Source: Acidovorax sp. sic0104 (lineage in GTDB: Bacteria; Pseudomonadota; Gammaproteobacteria; Burkholderiales; Burkholderiaceae_C). Taken from it: a stretch of DNA of 64,000 nt. The notes beneath the pieces are model-generated. The model had not been told where the DNA came from. It saw nothing but the letters and a program-made list of their open reading frames with translations, and searched no databases. The translations under genes and the position numbers were made by a program. Below, piece after piece: positions 1 through 9,279 of this stretch; within the stretch, counting starts at the first letter, position 1; each line of letters starts with the position of its first letter. Location of the stretch: assembly GCF_019219095.1 (NCBI RefSeq), contig NZ_JAHUWH010000004.1:124001-188000 (forward strand), given 5' to 3'.

Positions 1-640
1 TCACGCGGCAGTGGTTGATGGCCGCGGAGCGCGGCTGGTCGCGGCAGGCGTCGCGTACCAGCTCCAGCACCAGCCATTCGGGGTGGCTGATCCACGCATC
101 GAAGAAGGTCGCCGTCCAGCGCACGGCCGCTCGGAACAGCAAGCGGTCGGCCGGCTGCACGCGGCTGATGCGATGGTTGGGCATCACGCGCTGGCGCCGG
201 CCCAAGAGGTCGTACAGGCGCAGCCCGGTAGCCACAGCCAGCAGGCCGCGCGTGCGCTGGGGCGGCGTGCGCCCCAGGAACTTGAGCGCACTGCTCATCA
301 CGCCACCGAAAAGGCTCGACAACGGCACCACGGTTTTGAGCGGCTGTACCAGGTGCGGCGCGTTGCGCAAAAGCAGGTTGCGCTCGCGCGTGGCTTCGGC
401 CACCAGCGAGAAGCTGCCACTTTCCAGGTAGCGCAGGCCACCGTGGATCATGCGTGAGGGCGCGCTGCTGGCGCCGGCGCTGAAGTCGCCCTTGTCGACG
501 ATGAGGCAGTCCACGCCCTGTAGCGAGAGGTCTCGGAAAACGCCCACGCCGTTGATGCCGGCGCCCACGATCACGGTGGAAAAATGGCGGCCCGCCACGG
601 CCGCCGGTCGCACGAAGGGCAGGCCAGGGGAGGCGCTCAT
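1..640 (-). CDS. GlpD-like FAD-dependent polyol-phosphate dehydrogenase (C-terminus outside window)
   Basis: About 213 N-terminal residues are present; the gene runs off the left edge. A Rossmann FAD motif GAGING lies near residues 26-31, followed by FRDL and later MIHGGLRYLE, the pattern of glycerol-3-phosphate dehydrogenases and of erythritol-4-phosphate dehydrogenase EryB. The start ATG (640-638) overlaps the stop of the upstream FGGY kinase in an ATGA arrangement, so the two are translationally coupled. Such enzymes oxidise a polyol phosphate at the membrane and pass electrons to quinone. Pairing with an FGGY kinase that is not an obvious glycerol kinase suggests a polyol other than glycerol, but the substrate is inferred only. 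Confidence 0.85.
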   Translation of the reverse strand, partial: MSASPGLPFVRPAAVAGRHFSTVIVGAGINGVGVFRDLSLQGVDCLIVDKGDFSAGASSAPSRMIHGGLRYLESGSFSLVAEATRERNLLLRNAPHLVQPLKTVVPLSSLFGGVMSSALKFLGRTPPQRTRGLLAVATGLRLYDLLGRRQRVMPNHRISRVQPADRLLFRAAVRWTATFFDAWISHPEWLVLELVRDACRDQPRSAAINHCRV

Positions 641-2175
641 GGCAAGACCTCCACGCGCTGCGTGGGCGCGGTTACTGGCTCTGGCAGCGGCGCAGGCGTG
701 CCCCGGGATCTGCCCGCCAGATGGGCGAAGACCGGGGACATGGTGTCGATCAGCTCGTTGAACGTGGCGTTGAAATCCGCATGGGCGCTGGCCTGACGGG
801 GATCGGGTTCGACGGTGTCGCAAGGCGCGCGCAGCGGCTCGGTATCGATATCTTGCGAGATTGCGGCGTAGATAGCGGCACCTCGCGCGCCGGTTTCGTC
901 GTCGGCGCAGCGCTCCACCGGGTGTCCCAGCAGGCCGGCCAGCAGGCCCACCAGGCGTGTGTCGCTGGCGCCGCCCCCGAGCACGGTGGAAGTTGACACC
1001 GGCAGCCCGGCCGCCGCCAGACGTGCGATGTGGCGCGCATGCAGCGCCGCGACTGCATCCACCACCGCGCGCGCCATGTCGCCGCGCGTGTGGTGGCTTT
1101 GCAGGCCGACGAAGCCGGCTGACACGCCGGTCCCTCCGTTCACGAACGGCAGGAAGCGCAGGCCTGCGGCCCCAAAGGGCACCGACATTGCCAGGTCGAC
1201 CACCGCGCGTGCATCGGGAAGGCCCAGCACCCCGGCCAGCCAGGCGATGTTGGCCATCGACGAAGGACTGTTCTCCATGTACAGCCGCCGATCGTGGGGT
1301 CCGAAGTTCACGACCGCCACGACATCAGGCCGAGGCTCCACCACCGGCCCAATGACGGCATTGACGCACCAGGTGCCCAGCACCGACACCGCTCGGCCGC
1401 GCTCTTGGGCGTGGATGGCGGTCATCGACGCCAGCAGGTCGATGGCCCCCATGGCCACCGGAATGCCTGCGGGCAGGCCATGAGCCTCGGCGGCCCGGGC
1501 TTGCAGCCTGCCGATCACCTCGCCGCTGCCCACCAGCGGTCCGAAGGCCTGGGGCGACAGCTCTGCGATGCCCGAAGCCGCGAAGGCCGTCGATGACCAA
1601 TTGCCCGTGGTCACCGACAGGAGGCCCGCCGTGCTCGCATCGCTGGCGTCGGTGGCGATCTCTCCGGTGAGCAGAAAGACCACGTAGTCCTTCGCGAACA
1701 TCAGACGCCGCAGGGCGCCGCTGCGCACCGCGCTGACACCCATCAACTCGGCAGCGATCACGGTGGGTTGGCCCGGCCAGGGCTGGCAGCCGACTTCGGC
1801 GCGCAACTGTGCGCCGTGGGTCCCTGTCAGGGACTCGGCCCGCGCGCTGGCGCGCTGGTCCGTCGAGGCCACGGCCCGGCCACCAGCCAACTCGCTACGG
1901 TCATCCAGTGCATAGAGCCCGGCCCCATGCCCCGTGCAGCCGATGCCACGGACATCGGCTACGCGGCTGCCAAGTTGGTGCGCCACATCGCGCAGCACGG
2001 TGGACAGGGCTGCATGGATCATGGAGGCGCCCAGCTCGCAGCCTCCGCCCGGCAGTCGGTGGTGCTGCAAGGGTATGCGCGAAAGGGCCACGGTGCGCCC
2101 ACTCGCGGCCTCCAGGGCCAGTGCTTTGAGGCTGCTCGACCCGAGGTCTATGCCTATCAGTAGTTGTGTCTTCAT
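637..2175 (-). CDS. FGGY-family carbohydrate/polyol kinase (xylulokinase-like)
   Basis: A 512-residue protein, the usual FGGY length. The N-terminal phosphate loop GIDLGSSSLK is at residues 8-17. A GAIDLLAS segment puts a candidate catalytic base at Asp246. The second ATPase-fold half carries the LGGGASDTRL adenosine-binding motif near the C-terminus. It should phosphorylate a sugar or polyol with ATP in the cytoplasm and hand the product to the overlapping GlpD-like dehydrogenase. It is divergent from an RbsBAC-type importer that would bring in the substrate. The family includes xylulose, ribulose, erythritol and glycerol kinases; sequence reading alone does not settle the substrate. Confidence 0.88.
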   Translation of the reverse strand: MKTQLLIGIDLGSSSLKALALEAASGRTVALSRIPLQHHRLPGGGCELGASMIHAALSTVLRDVAHQLGSRVADVRGIGCTGHGAGLYALDDRSELAGGRAVASTDQRASARAESLTGTHGAQLRAEVGCQPWPGQPTVIAAELMGVSAVRSGALRRLMFAKDYVVFLLTGEIATDASDASTAGLLSVTTGNWSSTAFAASGIAELSPQAFGPLVGSGEVIGRLQARAAEAHGLPAGIPVAMGAIDLLASMTAIHAQERGRAVSVLGTWCVNAVIGPVVEPRPDVVAVVNFGPHDRRLYMENSPSSMANIAWLAGVLGLPDARAVVDLAMSVPFGAAGLRFLPFVNGGTGVSAGFVGLQSHHTRGDMARAVVDAVAALHARHIARLAAAGLPVSTSTVLGGGASDTRLVGLLAGLLGHPVERCADDETGARGAAIYAAISQDIDTEPLRAPCDTVEPDPRQASAHADFNATFNELIDTMSPVFAHLAGRSRGTPAPLPEPVTAPTQRVEVLP

Positions 2176-2280
2176 GTCATAACAGCTTCCGCTGAACCGG
2201 CGGTCATATCCAGTAGTGTTTCCCCTAGCTATCTTGCTATTGATCTCCCGGTTTACATTCTACCTGTCATAACAACTTTG
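2175..2280. promoter_or_regulatory. Paired direct repeat in the divergent kinase/importer control region
   Basis: The 14-mer TGTCATAACAGCTT at 2175-2188 recurs as TGTCATAACAACTT at 2267-2280, one mismatch in 14, 92 bp apart. The first copy touches the kinase start codon and the second lies upstream of the solute-receptor gene. The position suggests a shared regulator site controlling both transcripts, possibly by looping. No regulator gene is visible nearby. The seen part is the repeat; its role is inferred. Confidence 0.5.
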
Positions 2281-2356
2281 TGACGCAAAGCACCCCATCG
2301 CAGCCCTGGAGACAGCAGCACCCTGTGCAGCACCGTTCAACAAGAGGAGACAAAAA

Positions 2357-3403
2357 ATGAGGCGTAATTTCCTGAAGTCCGCAGCCGCCGCCGGTATTGG
2401 CCTGGCCGGCACCAGCGCATTTGCACAGCAGCCTGCAGCGGCCCCCGCAGCAGCGGGCGGCCTGCGCGGCAACCCCAGCGACGTCTACGTGATGAACGTG
2501 ATGGTCTCGGGCGTGGAGTACTGGTTTCCGGTCTACGAAATGATGAAACAGCTGGGCCGCACGCTGGGCGTGCGCACCCGCTACACCGGCACGCCGGAGT
2601 ACGACGTCAACAAGCAACTGGCCTCGTTCGAGCAGGAGCTGGCCCGCAAGCCTGCCGGCATCCTGCTGCACCCCATGAACCCCGACCCGTTCATCGAGCC
2701 CATCAACCGTGCGGCAGCAATGGGCATCCCGGTGGTCACCTTCGCAGCAGATTCGCCCAACTCCAAGCGCACGTCCTTCATCACCTCTGACAACGAGCGC
2801 GAAGGTGCGCAGGCGGCCGATGCCATCGCCGCGTCGATGAACGGTAAAGGGGAGTTCGCCGTGTTGGAGAACCCCGGCCAGGACAACCACGACCGCCGCA
2901 TCGCCGCCTTCATCAACCGCATGAAGGCCAAGCACCCCGGCATGAAGCTGGTGGGCCGTGCCGCCAGCAACCAGGACCCCAACAAGGCCTACCAGGCCGT
3001 CCAGAGTCTGGCGCAGGCCAACCCCAACCTGGGCGCGCTTTTCATGCCTGAGGCCAACTCGGCCCTGGGTGCGGCACAGGCCAAGGTGGAGACCAAGAAA
3101 AACATCAAGGTGATGTGTTGCGACGTGAACGCCAAGATCCTGGACATGATCAAGTCCGGCGACGTGTTCGGTGCCATCAACCCCAACCAGGGCATGCAGG
3201 GCTACATGGGCATGATGATGCTGTTCCTGGCCAAGAACCCCGGCCTCATCGACCCGATGAACGACGCCAAGCGCAACGGCACCAACCCCATGTCCGTGCC
3301 GTTCCTGGACAACGGCCTGGCCGTGGTCAGCAAGGCCAACGCCGACGACTTCTACTGGGACAAGTACCTCGCGCGCCGCGGCACCAAGGGCATCAGCGAG
3401 TGA
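2357..3403 (+). CDS. Sugar ABC transporter periplasmic binding protein (RbsB type)
   Basis: A 348-residue type 1 periplasmic binding protein. The N-terminus has a twin-arginine-like signal (RRNFLK at residues 2-7), a hydrophobic Ala/Gly stretch and a likely cleavage after AFA at residue 23. The mature part shows the two-lobe sugar-binding pattern (YDVNKQLASFEQ, AGILLHPMNPD, VVTFAADSPN). GGAG lies 6-7 bases before the ATG. It is the first gene of a five-gene plus-strand run and would deliver the substrate to the ATPase and permease that follow. The ligand is probably a sugar or polyol used by the neighbouring kinase and dehydrogenase. Confidence 0.9.
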   Translation: MRRNFLKSAAAAGIGLAGTSAFAQQPAAAPAAAGGLRGNPSDVYVMNVMVSGVEYWFPVYEMMKQLGRTLGVRTRYTGTPEYDVNKQLASFEQELARKPAGILLHPMNPDPFIEPINRAAAMGIPVVTFAADSPNSKRTSFITSDNEREGAQAADAIAASMNGKGEFAVLENPGQDNHDRRIAAFINRMKAKHPGMKLVGRAASNQDPNKAYQAVQSLAQANPNLGALFMPEANSALGAAQAKVETKKNIKVMCCDVNAKILDMIKSGDVFGAINPNQGMQGYMGMMMLFLAKNPGLIDPMNDAKRNGTNPMSVPFLDNGLAVVSKANADDFYWDKYLARRGTKGISE

Positions 3404-4935
3404 GCACCACCACCATGGGCGCCCCCCTGCTCGCGCTGCGTGGCATCTGCAAGCGCTTCGGCGCTTCGCACGCGCTCTCGGGTGTGGATTTCTCAGTGCA
3501 GGCGGGCGAGATCCACGCCCTGTGCGGCGAGAACGGCGCGGGCAAGTCCACGCTGATGAACATCATCGATGGCATTCACCAGCCGGACGCGGGCGAGATA
3601 GCGCTCGACGGCCGCGTGGTCACCATTGATGGTCCGGCCCAGGCGATGCGCCTGGGCATCGGCCTGGTGCACCAGGAAATCGCCCTGTGCGCCGACGCCA
3701 CCGTGGCCGAGAACATCTATATGCCCGAGATCAATGCCGGCCGGCAGGCATGGATGGACTACGCAGGTCTCAACGAGCGCGCCGCCCGGGTGCTGCAGCG
3801 CCTGGGGCAGGACATCGACCCCGCAGCCTGTGTGGGCGACCTGCCGATCTCCAGCCAACAGCTGATCGAGATCGCCAAGGCGCTCACGCTCGACTGCAAG
3901 GTGCTGATCCTCGATGAGCCCACCGCCGCGCTAACGGACAACGAGTCCGCGGCTCTCTTTCGAGTGCTGCATGACCTCAAGGACCAGGGCATAGCCATCA
4001 TCTACATCAGCCACCGCATGGCAGAGATCTTTGCGCACTGCACGCGCGTGACGGTGCTGCGCGACGGGCGCAACGTGCACTCGGGTCCGCTGGCCGAACT
4101 CGATGCCGATGCGCTTGTGCGCCGCATGGTCGGGCGTGACCTGGGCAACTACTACCCGCCCAAGCAGCAGGAGGCCGATTCCAGCGGGCCGGTGCTCGAA
4201 GTCAACGGGCTGGCCGACGGCGAGCGTGTGCACGACATCTCGTTCATCGTGCAGCGTGGCGAGATTCTGGGTATCGCCGGGCTCATGGGAGCCGGGCGCA
4301 GCGAGCTGGCGCAGACCCTGTGCGGCCTGCGCCCCGCCACCGGCGGCAGCGTGTACCTCAACGGCAAGGCGCTCTCGATCCGCAAGTACAGCGATGCGCT
4401 GCGTGCAGGCATCGCCTACCTGAGCGAGGACCGCAAGGCCGCAGGCATCTACCTGGACCTGCCCATCGCGCAAAACATCGCCTCCATGGCGCTGGCGCGC
4501 GTGAGCTCGCGCTTCGGCCTGCTGCAGCGTGCCAGCGAACACCGGCTGGCGCAGGAGCTGGGAGCACGCCTGAAGCTCAAGTCCGACGGCGTACAGATCG
4601 AGGTGGCCAGCCTTTCGGGCGGCAACCAGCAGAAAGTGGCCATCGCCAAGCTGCTGGCGACCAACCCCGCAGTGCTGCTGATGGACGAGCCCACGCGCGG
4701 CGTGGACGTGGGCGCCAAGTCGGAGATCCACCACATCCTGCGCGACCTGGCCTGCCAGGGCGTGGGCGTGGTGGTGATCTCCTCGGAGCTGCCCGAGATC
4801 ATCGGGTTGTGCGACAGGGCCCTCGTGATCCGCGATGGCCGCGTCGCGGGCGAGGTGCAAGGCAAAGACATGACGGAAGAGGCCCTGCTGCGGCTGGCCT
4901 CGGGACTGGAACGACAACACGAGGAAATGGCATGA
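3400..4935 (+). CDS. Sugar ABC transporter ATP-binding protein, tandem domains (RbsA type)
   Basis: The protein has 511 residues from a GTG at 3400 that overlaps the previous stop (GTGA) and is preceded by AAGGG at nine bases; an ATG at 3415 is the alternative. There are two nucleotide-binding domains in tandem, as in RbsA, MglA and XylG. The first has Walker A GENGAGKST and Walker B LDEPTAAL. The second has the degenerate Walker A GLMGAGRSE usual for this family, signature LSGGNQQK and MDEPTRGVDVG. It energises import by the adjacent permease. The next start overlaps its stop by ATGA, so the operon is tightly coupled. Confidence 0.92.
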   Translation: MSTTTMGAPLLALRGICKRFGASHALSGVDFSVQAGEIHALCGENGAGKSTLMNIIDGIHQPDAGEIALDGRVVTIDGPAQAMRLGIGLVHQEIALCADATVAENIYMPEINAGRQAWMDYAGLNERAARVLQRLGQDIDPAACVGDLPISSQQLIEIAKALTLDCKVLILDEPTAALTDNESAALFRVLHDLKDQGIAIIYISHRMAEIFAHCTRVTVLRDGRNVHSGPLAELDADALVRRMVGRDLGNYYPPKQQEADSSGPVLEVNGLADGERVHDISFIVQRGEILGIAGLMGAGRSELAQTLCGLRPATGGSVYLNGKALSIRKYSDALRAGIAYLSEDRKAAGIYLDLPIAQNIASMALARVSSRFGLLQRASEHRLAQELGARLKLKSDGVQIEVASLSGGNQQKVAIAKLLATNPAVLLMDEPTRGVDVGAKSEIHHILRDLACQGVGVVVISSELPEIIGLCDRALVIRDGRVAGEVQGKDMTEEALLRLASGLERQHEEMA

Positions 4936-5969
4936 ATCACCCCGCACAACTGGATGCCGGCAGCGTGGCCGGCCTGCAGCCCCTGCGCGAGAAACCCCAG
5001 GGAGGGCCCGGCAAGCCGGGCGGAACCAGGCTGACCAGCATTCGCGAGATGGGCCTTCTGGTCATCATCCTGGTGCTGTGCATCGGCATGAGCTTCGCCT
5101 CGCCCTACTTCCTGACCTGGGACAACATCCGCGCCATGCTGCTCTCGTTTTCCATCGAGGGCATCGTGGTCGTGGGCATGACCATCCTGCTCATCGTGGG
5201 CGGCATCGACCTGTCGGTGGGCTCGGTGGTGTGCTTTGCGATGGTGGTCACAGGCAAGCTGTTCCTGATGGGGGTCGACCCCTGGACGGCCGGGCTCATC
5301 GCGATCGCCGCCAGCGCCCTCATCGGCGCCATGATCGGTGGCTGCGTGGTGCGCATCGGGCTGAACCACTTCATCGCCTCGCTGGCCTTCATGGTCATCG
5401 TGCGCGGCCTGTGCCTGGCCCTCACGCAGGGCACGCCCCAGTCGCTGTTCTCGCTGCCGGCCTCGTTCAAGTTCATCGGCCAGGGCACGCTGTTCGGCAT
5501 TCCGGCCGTGATCCTGATCTTCCTGTTCATCGTGGTGGTCAGCGACTTCGTGCTGCGCCGCGCCAGCCTGCTGCGCCGCGTGTTCTACACCGGCAGCAAC
5601 GAGAAGGCGGCGCTGTACTCGGGCATCCGCGTGGGCCACGTGAAGTTCTGGGTCACGGTGCTGTGCGCGGCCTCGGCCGGGCTGGCCGGCGTGATCTACA
5701 CCGCGCGCTTCGGCGCGGCCACGCCCACCTTCGGCGTGGGGATGGAGCTCAACGTGATCGCCGCGGCCGTGATCGGCGGCGCAAGCCTCAAGGGCGGCTC
5801 GGGCACGGTGCTCGGCGCCGTGCTGGGCCTGGCCTTGCTCTCGGTGGTGACCAGCTCGCTGATCCTGCTGGACGTCTCGCCCTACTGGCAGGACGTGATC
5901 AAGGGCCTGATCCTGCTGGCCGCCGTGACCATCGACCACCTCATGAACACCCGAAAGACCAAGCGATGA
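4932..5969 (+). CDS. Sugar ABC transporter permease (RbsC/AraH type)
   Basis: A 345-residue inner-membrane protein with about eight or more hydrophobic segments and a cytoplasmic N-terminal stretch of about 35 residues rich in Gly and Pro. The GGIDLSVGS signature of the BPD_transp_2 permeases is clear. The start ATG overlaps the ATPase stop and its own stop overlaps the next start (ATGA in both cases). It forms the membrane pore of the importer with the upstream receptor and ATPase. Confidence 0.92.
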   Translation: MNHPAQLDAGSVAGLQPLREKPQGGPGKPGGTRLTSIREMGLLVIILVLCIGMSFASPYFLTWDNIRAMLLSFSIEGIVVVGMTILLIVGGIDLSVGSVVCFAMVVTGKLFLMGVDPWTAGLIAIAASALIGAMIGGCVVRIGLNHFIASLAFMVIVRGLCLALTQGTPQSLFSLPASFKFIGQGTLFGIPAVILIFLFIVVVSDFVLRRASLLRRVFYTGSNEKAALYSGIRVGHVKFWVTVLCAASAGLAGVIYTARFGAATPTFGVGMELNVIAAAVIGGASLKGGSGTVLGAVLGLALLSVVTSSLILLDVSPYWQDVIKGLILLAAVTIDHLMNTRKTKR

Positions 5970-6973
5970 ATGCCGTGATGATGAACCCCGCCATGAAGAC
6001 CACCACCCTGGGGCCGTCGGGCATCCAGTGCTCGGCCATTGGCCTGGGCACCTGGGCCATGGGCGGCTGGATGTGGGGCGGGCAGGACAGCGCTGCCGCC
6101 ACCGAAGCCATCCACGCCTCGCTCGACGCAGGGGTGACGCTGATCGACACCGCGCCGGCCTATGGCCTGGGGGCCTCCGAGCAGTTGGTCGGCGCCGCCC
6201 TCAAGGGCCGCCGCCACGAGGCGGTGATCGCCACCAAGTGCGGCCTGGTGTGGCACACGCAAAAGGGCACGCACTTCTTCGACGAAGACGGCCACCCGGT
6301 GTACCGCCACCTGGGCCGCGAATCGATCTTTCACGAAGCAGAGGAAAGCCTCAAGCGTCTGCAGACCGACTACATAGACCTCTACATCACCCACTGGCAG
6401 GACAGCACCACGCCGGTCGAGGAGACCATGGACGCCCTGCTCACGCTCAAGAAGCAGGGCAAGATCCGCGCCATCGGCGTGAGCAACGTGGATGCGCCGA
6501 CCCTGGCCGAGTACCTGCGCCACGGCCCCGTGGATGCCGCGCAGGAGCGCTACAGCCTGATCGACCGCGAGATCGAGCAGACCCTGCTGCCGCTGTGCGG
6601 CCGCAACAACGTCGCCATCCTGGGCTATTCCTCGCTGGCGCTGGGCCTGCTGGCCGGCCCCATCGACCCGGCGCGCCAGTTCACGGGCGACGACCAGCGT
6701 GCCAGCAATCCGCGCTTCAGCGCGGCCAACCGCACCCGGCTCAAGGCCTTCTTCAACGAGCTCGAGCCCCTGCGCCGGCAGTTCGGCTGCTCGTTTGGCC
6801 AGTTGATGATTGCCTGGACGCTGGCCAGCGGCAGCGTTTCGGTGGCGCTGTGCGGTGCGCGCACGCGGGCCCAGGCCACCGAGAACGCGACCGCCGGTGC
6901 ACTGGAACTGCCCGAGGAGGCCGTGCAGCGCATCGACGACGCCGCAAGCGCCCACCTGAAGGCCCTGGCCTGA
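5966..6973 (+). CDS. Aldo/keto reductase
   Basis: A 335-residue TIM-barrel oxidoreductase of the AKR superfamily. The catalytic tetrad is readable: Asp61 and Tyr66 in DTAPAYGLG, Lys91 in ATKCGL and His143 in YITHWQD. IRAIGVSN is also typical. It would interconvert a carbonyl and an alcohol with NADP(H). Coupled to a sugar importer and followed by an aldolase, it probably acts on the imported carbohydrate or a breakdown product. A second possible start (residue 10) lies closer to the conserved domain. Confidence 0.9.
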   Translation: MNAVMMNPAMKTTTLGPSGIQCSAIGLGTWAMGGWMWGGQDSAAATEAIHASLDAGVTLIDTAPAYGLGASEQLVGAALKGRRHEAVIATKCGLVWHTQKGTHFFDEDGHPVYRHLGRESIFHEAEESLKRLQTDYIDLYITHWQDSTTPVEETMDALLTLKKQGKIRAIGVSNVDAPTLAEYLRHGPVDAAQERYSLIDREIEQTLLPLCGRNNVAILGYSSLALGLLAGPIDPARQFTGDDQRASNPRFSAANRTRLKAFFNELEPLRRQFGCSFGQLMIAWTLASGSVSVALCGARTRAQATENATAGALELPEEAVQRIDDAASAHLKALA

Positions 6974-7011
6974 CCCATATCTACCCCTTCTCAACCCAAG
7001 GATTTCTTCGT

Positions 7012-7860
7012 ATGTCGAAAGACAAGACCGCACGCCTGAACCGCTTGCTCACCAACGGCCGCTGCCTAGACATCGCGCTCGACCACGGCGTGTGCAACGA
7101 GCCCAGCTTTCTGAACGGCCTGGAAGACATGCCCCAGGTGATGGACAAGCTCGTGGCCGCCGCACCCGATGCCATCCAGCTCAACTACGGCCAGGCCGAC
7201 CTGCTGCAGGACCGCCCGGGCCGCAACAAGCCGGCACTGGTGATTCGCATCGACATGGGCAACCCCTACAACGCCACCGCCCACCGCGTGATGTGGGCCG
7301 TATTGCAGAACGAGCACGATCCGGTGCTGCCGGCCGTGCAGCGCGATGCGGCCTGCGTGGTGGTCAATCTGTTCATGCTGCCCAATGAACCCGACCTGTT
7401 CCGCCAGTGCGTGCAGAACATCGCGCGCGTGCGCGCCGACTGCGACCGCTACGGCATGCCGCTGATGATCGAGCCACTGGTGATGCGCCCGCACAGCGAC
7501 CAGGGCGGCTACATGGTCGATGGCGATGCCGAGAAGATCGTCACCCTGGTGCGCCTGGCGCGCGAGATGGGTGCCGACATCGTCAAGGCCGACCCCACCA
7601 CCGACCCCGCCGCATTCCACCGCGTGGTGCAGGCCGCGCGCTGCCCGGTGCTGGTGCGCGGCGGCGGCCGCGAAGACCTGCAGCAGGTGTTCGCGCGCTC
7701 GCGCGTGCTGCTCGACCAGGGCGCCGTGGGCATGGTCTACGGGCGCAACGTCTACCAGCATGCCAAGCCATCGGCGGTGGTCGATGCGCTGATGGCGATG
7801 ATCCACCGAGGCGTGAGCGCCGCAGCCGCCTGGGACATCTACCAGACGGGCAGCGCGTAA
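7012..7860 (+). CDS. Class I aldolase of the DeoC/LacD/FbaB type
   Basis: A 282-residue (beta/alpha)8 aldolase. ALDHG near the N-terminus, LMIEPLVM, the Schiff-base candidate Lys192 in DIVKADPTTD, and the phosphate-binding VRGGG segment fit the DeoC/FbaB/LsrF clan. It would cleave a phosphorylated sugar or keto-acid intermediate made by the kinase and dehydrogenases of this locus. It follows the reductase by 38 bp and ends the operon. Tagatose-bisphosphate, fructose-bisphosphate or LsrF-like activity cannot be told apart here. The 175 bp after it up to the hupB terminator hold nothing recognisable. Confidence 0.82.
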   Translation: MSKDKTARLNRLLTNGRCLDIALDHGVCNEPSFLNGLEDMPQVMDKLVAAAPDAIQLNYGQADLLQDRPGRNKPALVIRIDMGNPYNATAHRVMWAVLQNEHDPVLPAVQRDAACVVVNLFMLPNEPDLFRQCVQNIARVRADCDRYGMPLMIEPLVMRPHSDQGGYMVDGDAEKIVTLVRLAREMGADIVKADPTTDPAAFHRVVQAARCPVLVRGGGREDLQQVFARSRVLLDQGAVGMVYGRNVYQHAKPSAVVDALMAMIHRGVSAAAAWDIYQTGSA

Positions 7861-8035
7861 AGCGGCCCCGCCCAGCGACGGATCTTCCCGATCCTGATGC
7901 CGGCGGTTTTGACGATCTGGCCATAGTGCACGAACCCAGCATTCACCTGACGCTGGAATAGTTGCTGCGCGCAGCCGATGGCCTCTATGCCCTGCACTGC
8001 GAGGCAAGATCGAGCCAAGGTCGGCCGTGCAATGG

Positions 8036-8070
8036 AAAAACCGCCCGAGGCCTGGGCCTGGGGCGGCTTT
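8036..8070 (-). terminator. Rho-independent terminator of the HU gene
   Basis: On the minus strand a GC stem (GCCGCCCC pairing with GGGCGG) closes a short loop and is followed by TTTTT. It lies 22 bp beyond the HU stop codon. Confidence 0.8.
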
Positions 8071-8091
8071 GTCAGGGCTGTCCCTGCGGGC

Positions 8092-8394
8092 TTACTTGGC
8101 GGCCTTGCGCTTGGCGGCCTTGGGGTCGACGGCGGCCTTGAATTTGGCGCCAGCGACGAACTTGGGCACTGTGGAGGCCGGGATCTTCAGGGCTGCGCCG
8201 GTGGAAGGATTCTTGCCAGTGCGGGCTGCACGCTTGGCCGACTTGAAGGTGCCAAAGCCCACCAACTGGACGGTGTCGCCCTTCTTGACGGCGGTTTGTA
8301 CGGTCTCGATCAGCGTCTCGAGCACGGCGTTGGCCGCGGCCTTGGACAGATCATTCTTGGAAGCCAGGATTTCAACGAGTTCTGCGCGGTTCAT
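8092..8394 (-). CDS. HU-family DNA-binding protein
   Basis: About 100 residues. MNRAELVE, VGFGTFKSAKRAAR and TGKNPSTGAALKIPAS form the classic HU beta-arm and dimer core, with a short Lys/Ala-rich C-terminal tail (DPKAAKRKAAK). It bends and compacts DNA as a dimer. I chose the ATG at 8394 because family members begin with MN(R/K)xEL; a GTG at 8406 would add four residues. It is monocistronic with its own terminator. A second, very different HU gene lies at 58543-59028. Confidence 0.93.
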   Translation of the reverse strand: MNRAELVEILASKNDLSKAAANAVLETLIETVQTAVKKGDTVQLVGFGTFKSAKRAARTGKNPSTGAALKIPASTVPKFVAGAKFKAAVDPKAAKRKAAK

Positions 8395-8532
8395 GGATGC
8401 TTTCACACAAAGGATTGATGGGTGCGCTATTTATAGCGCAAGCGCGGCGTGCCAGGCGCACTTGCCAGGCACATGAGCAAGGTTGGCGACGCTGGCTGCC
8501 AATTTTTTCACAGGGCCTGCGGTGGCACGGCA

Positions 8533-9279
8533 TCAAGGGGCGTCAGCGGGCAACGGCGAGCGAATGTCGGACAGAAACTGCCGCGCGCGCGGGTGCTGCG
8601 GACTGTCGAAGAACGCCTGGGGGCTGGCGCGCTCCAGCACGCGCCCCGCGTCCATGAACCAGATGCGGTCGGCCACCTCGCGCGCAAAGCCCATCTCGTG
8701 CGTGACGCACACCATGGTCATGCCGTCGCGCGCCAGGTCGCGCATCACCGAAAGCACCTCGCCCACCATCTCGGGGTCGAGCGCGCTCGTGGGCTCGTCG
8801 AACAGCATGATGCGGGGCTCCATGGTGAGCGCGCGGGCAATGGCCACGCGCTGCTGCTGGCCGCCCGACAGCTCGGCGGCATGGGCGCCGGCCTTGTGCG
8901 CCAGGCCCACGCGGTCCAACAGGGCCAGCGCGCGCTGGCGGGCCTGGTCCGGCGACACCCTGCGAAGATGGACCGGCGCCAGCGTGCAGTTGTCCAGCGC
9001 CGTCAGGTGCGGAAACAGGTTGAACTGCTGGAAGACGAAGCCGATGCCTGCGCGCAGGACGTTCAGGTTCAGCTTCGGTGCGTGGATATCCTGCCCGTAG
9101 ACCGTGATGCGGCCTTTGTCGATGGGCTCCAGCCGGTTGATGGTGCGGATCAGCGTGGACTTGCCCGAGCCCGACGGCCCGCACACGACCACGACCTCGC
9201 CGGCGGCGACGGTCTCGGTGATGTCTGCAAGCGCGTGGTAGTCGCCGTACCACTTGTTGACGTTGTCGAAGGTGATCAT
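8533..9279 (-). CDS. Polar amino acid ABC transporter ATP-binding protein (GlnQ/HisP type)
   Basis: A 248-residue ATPase with Walker A GPSGSGKST at 34-42, Q-loop FQQFNLFPH, signature LSGGQQQR and Walker B LFDEPTSALDPE, then THEMGFAREVADR, which is highly typical of amino acid importers. Its ATG overlaps the stop of the upstream permease (ATGA). It is the last gene of a minus-strand importer operon of receptor, two permeases and ATPase. Confidence 0.93.
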   Translation of the reverse strand: MITFDNVNKWYGDYHALADITETVAAGEVVVVCGPSGSGKSTLIRTINRLEPIDKGRITVYGQDIHAPKLNLNVLRAGIGFVFQQFNLFPHLTALDNCTLAPVHLRRVSPDQARQRALALLDRVGLAHKAGAHAAELSGGQQQRVAIARALTMEPRIMLFDEPTSALDPEMVGEVLSVMRDLARDGMTMVCVTHEMGFAREVADRIWFMDAGRVLERASPQAFFDSPQHPRARQFLSDIRSPLPADAP

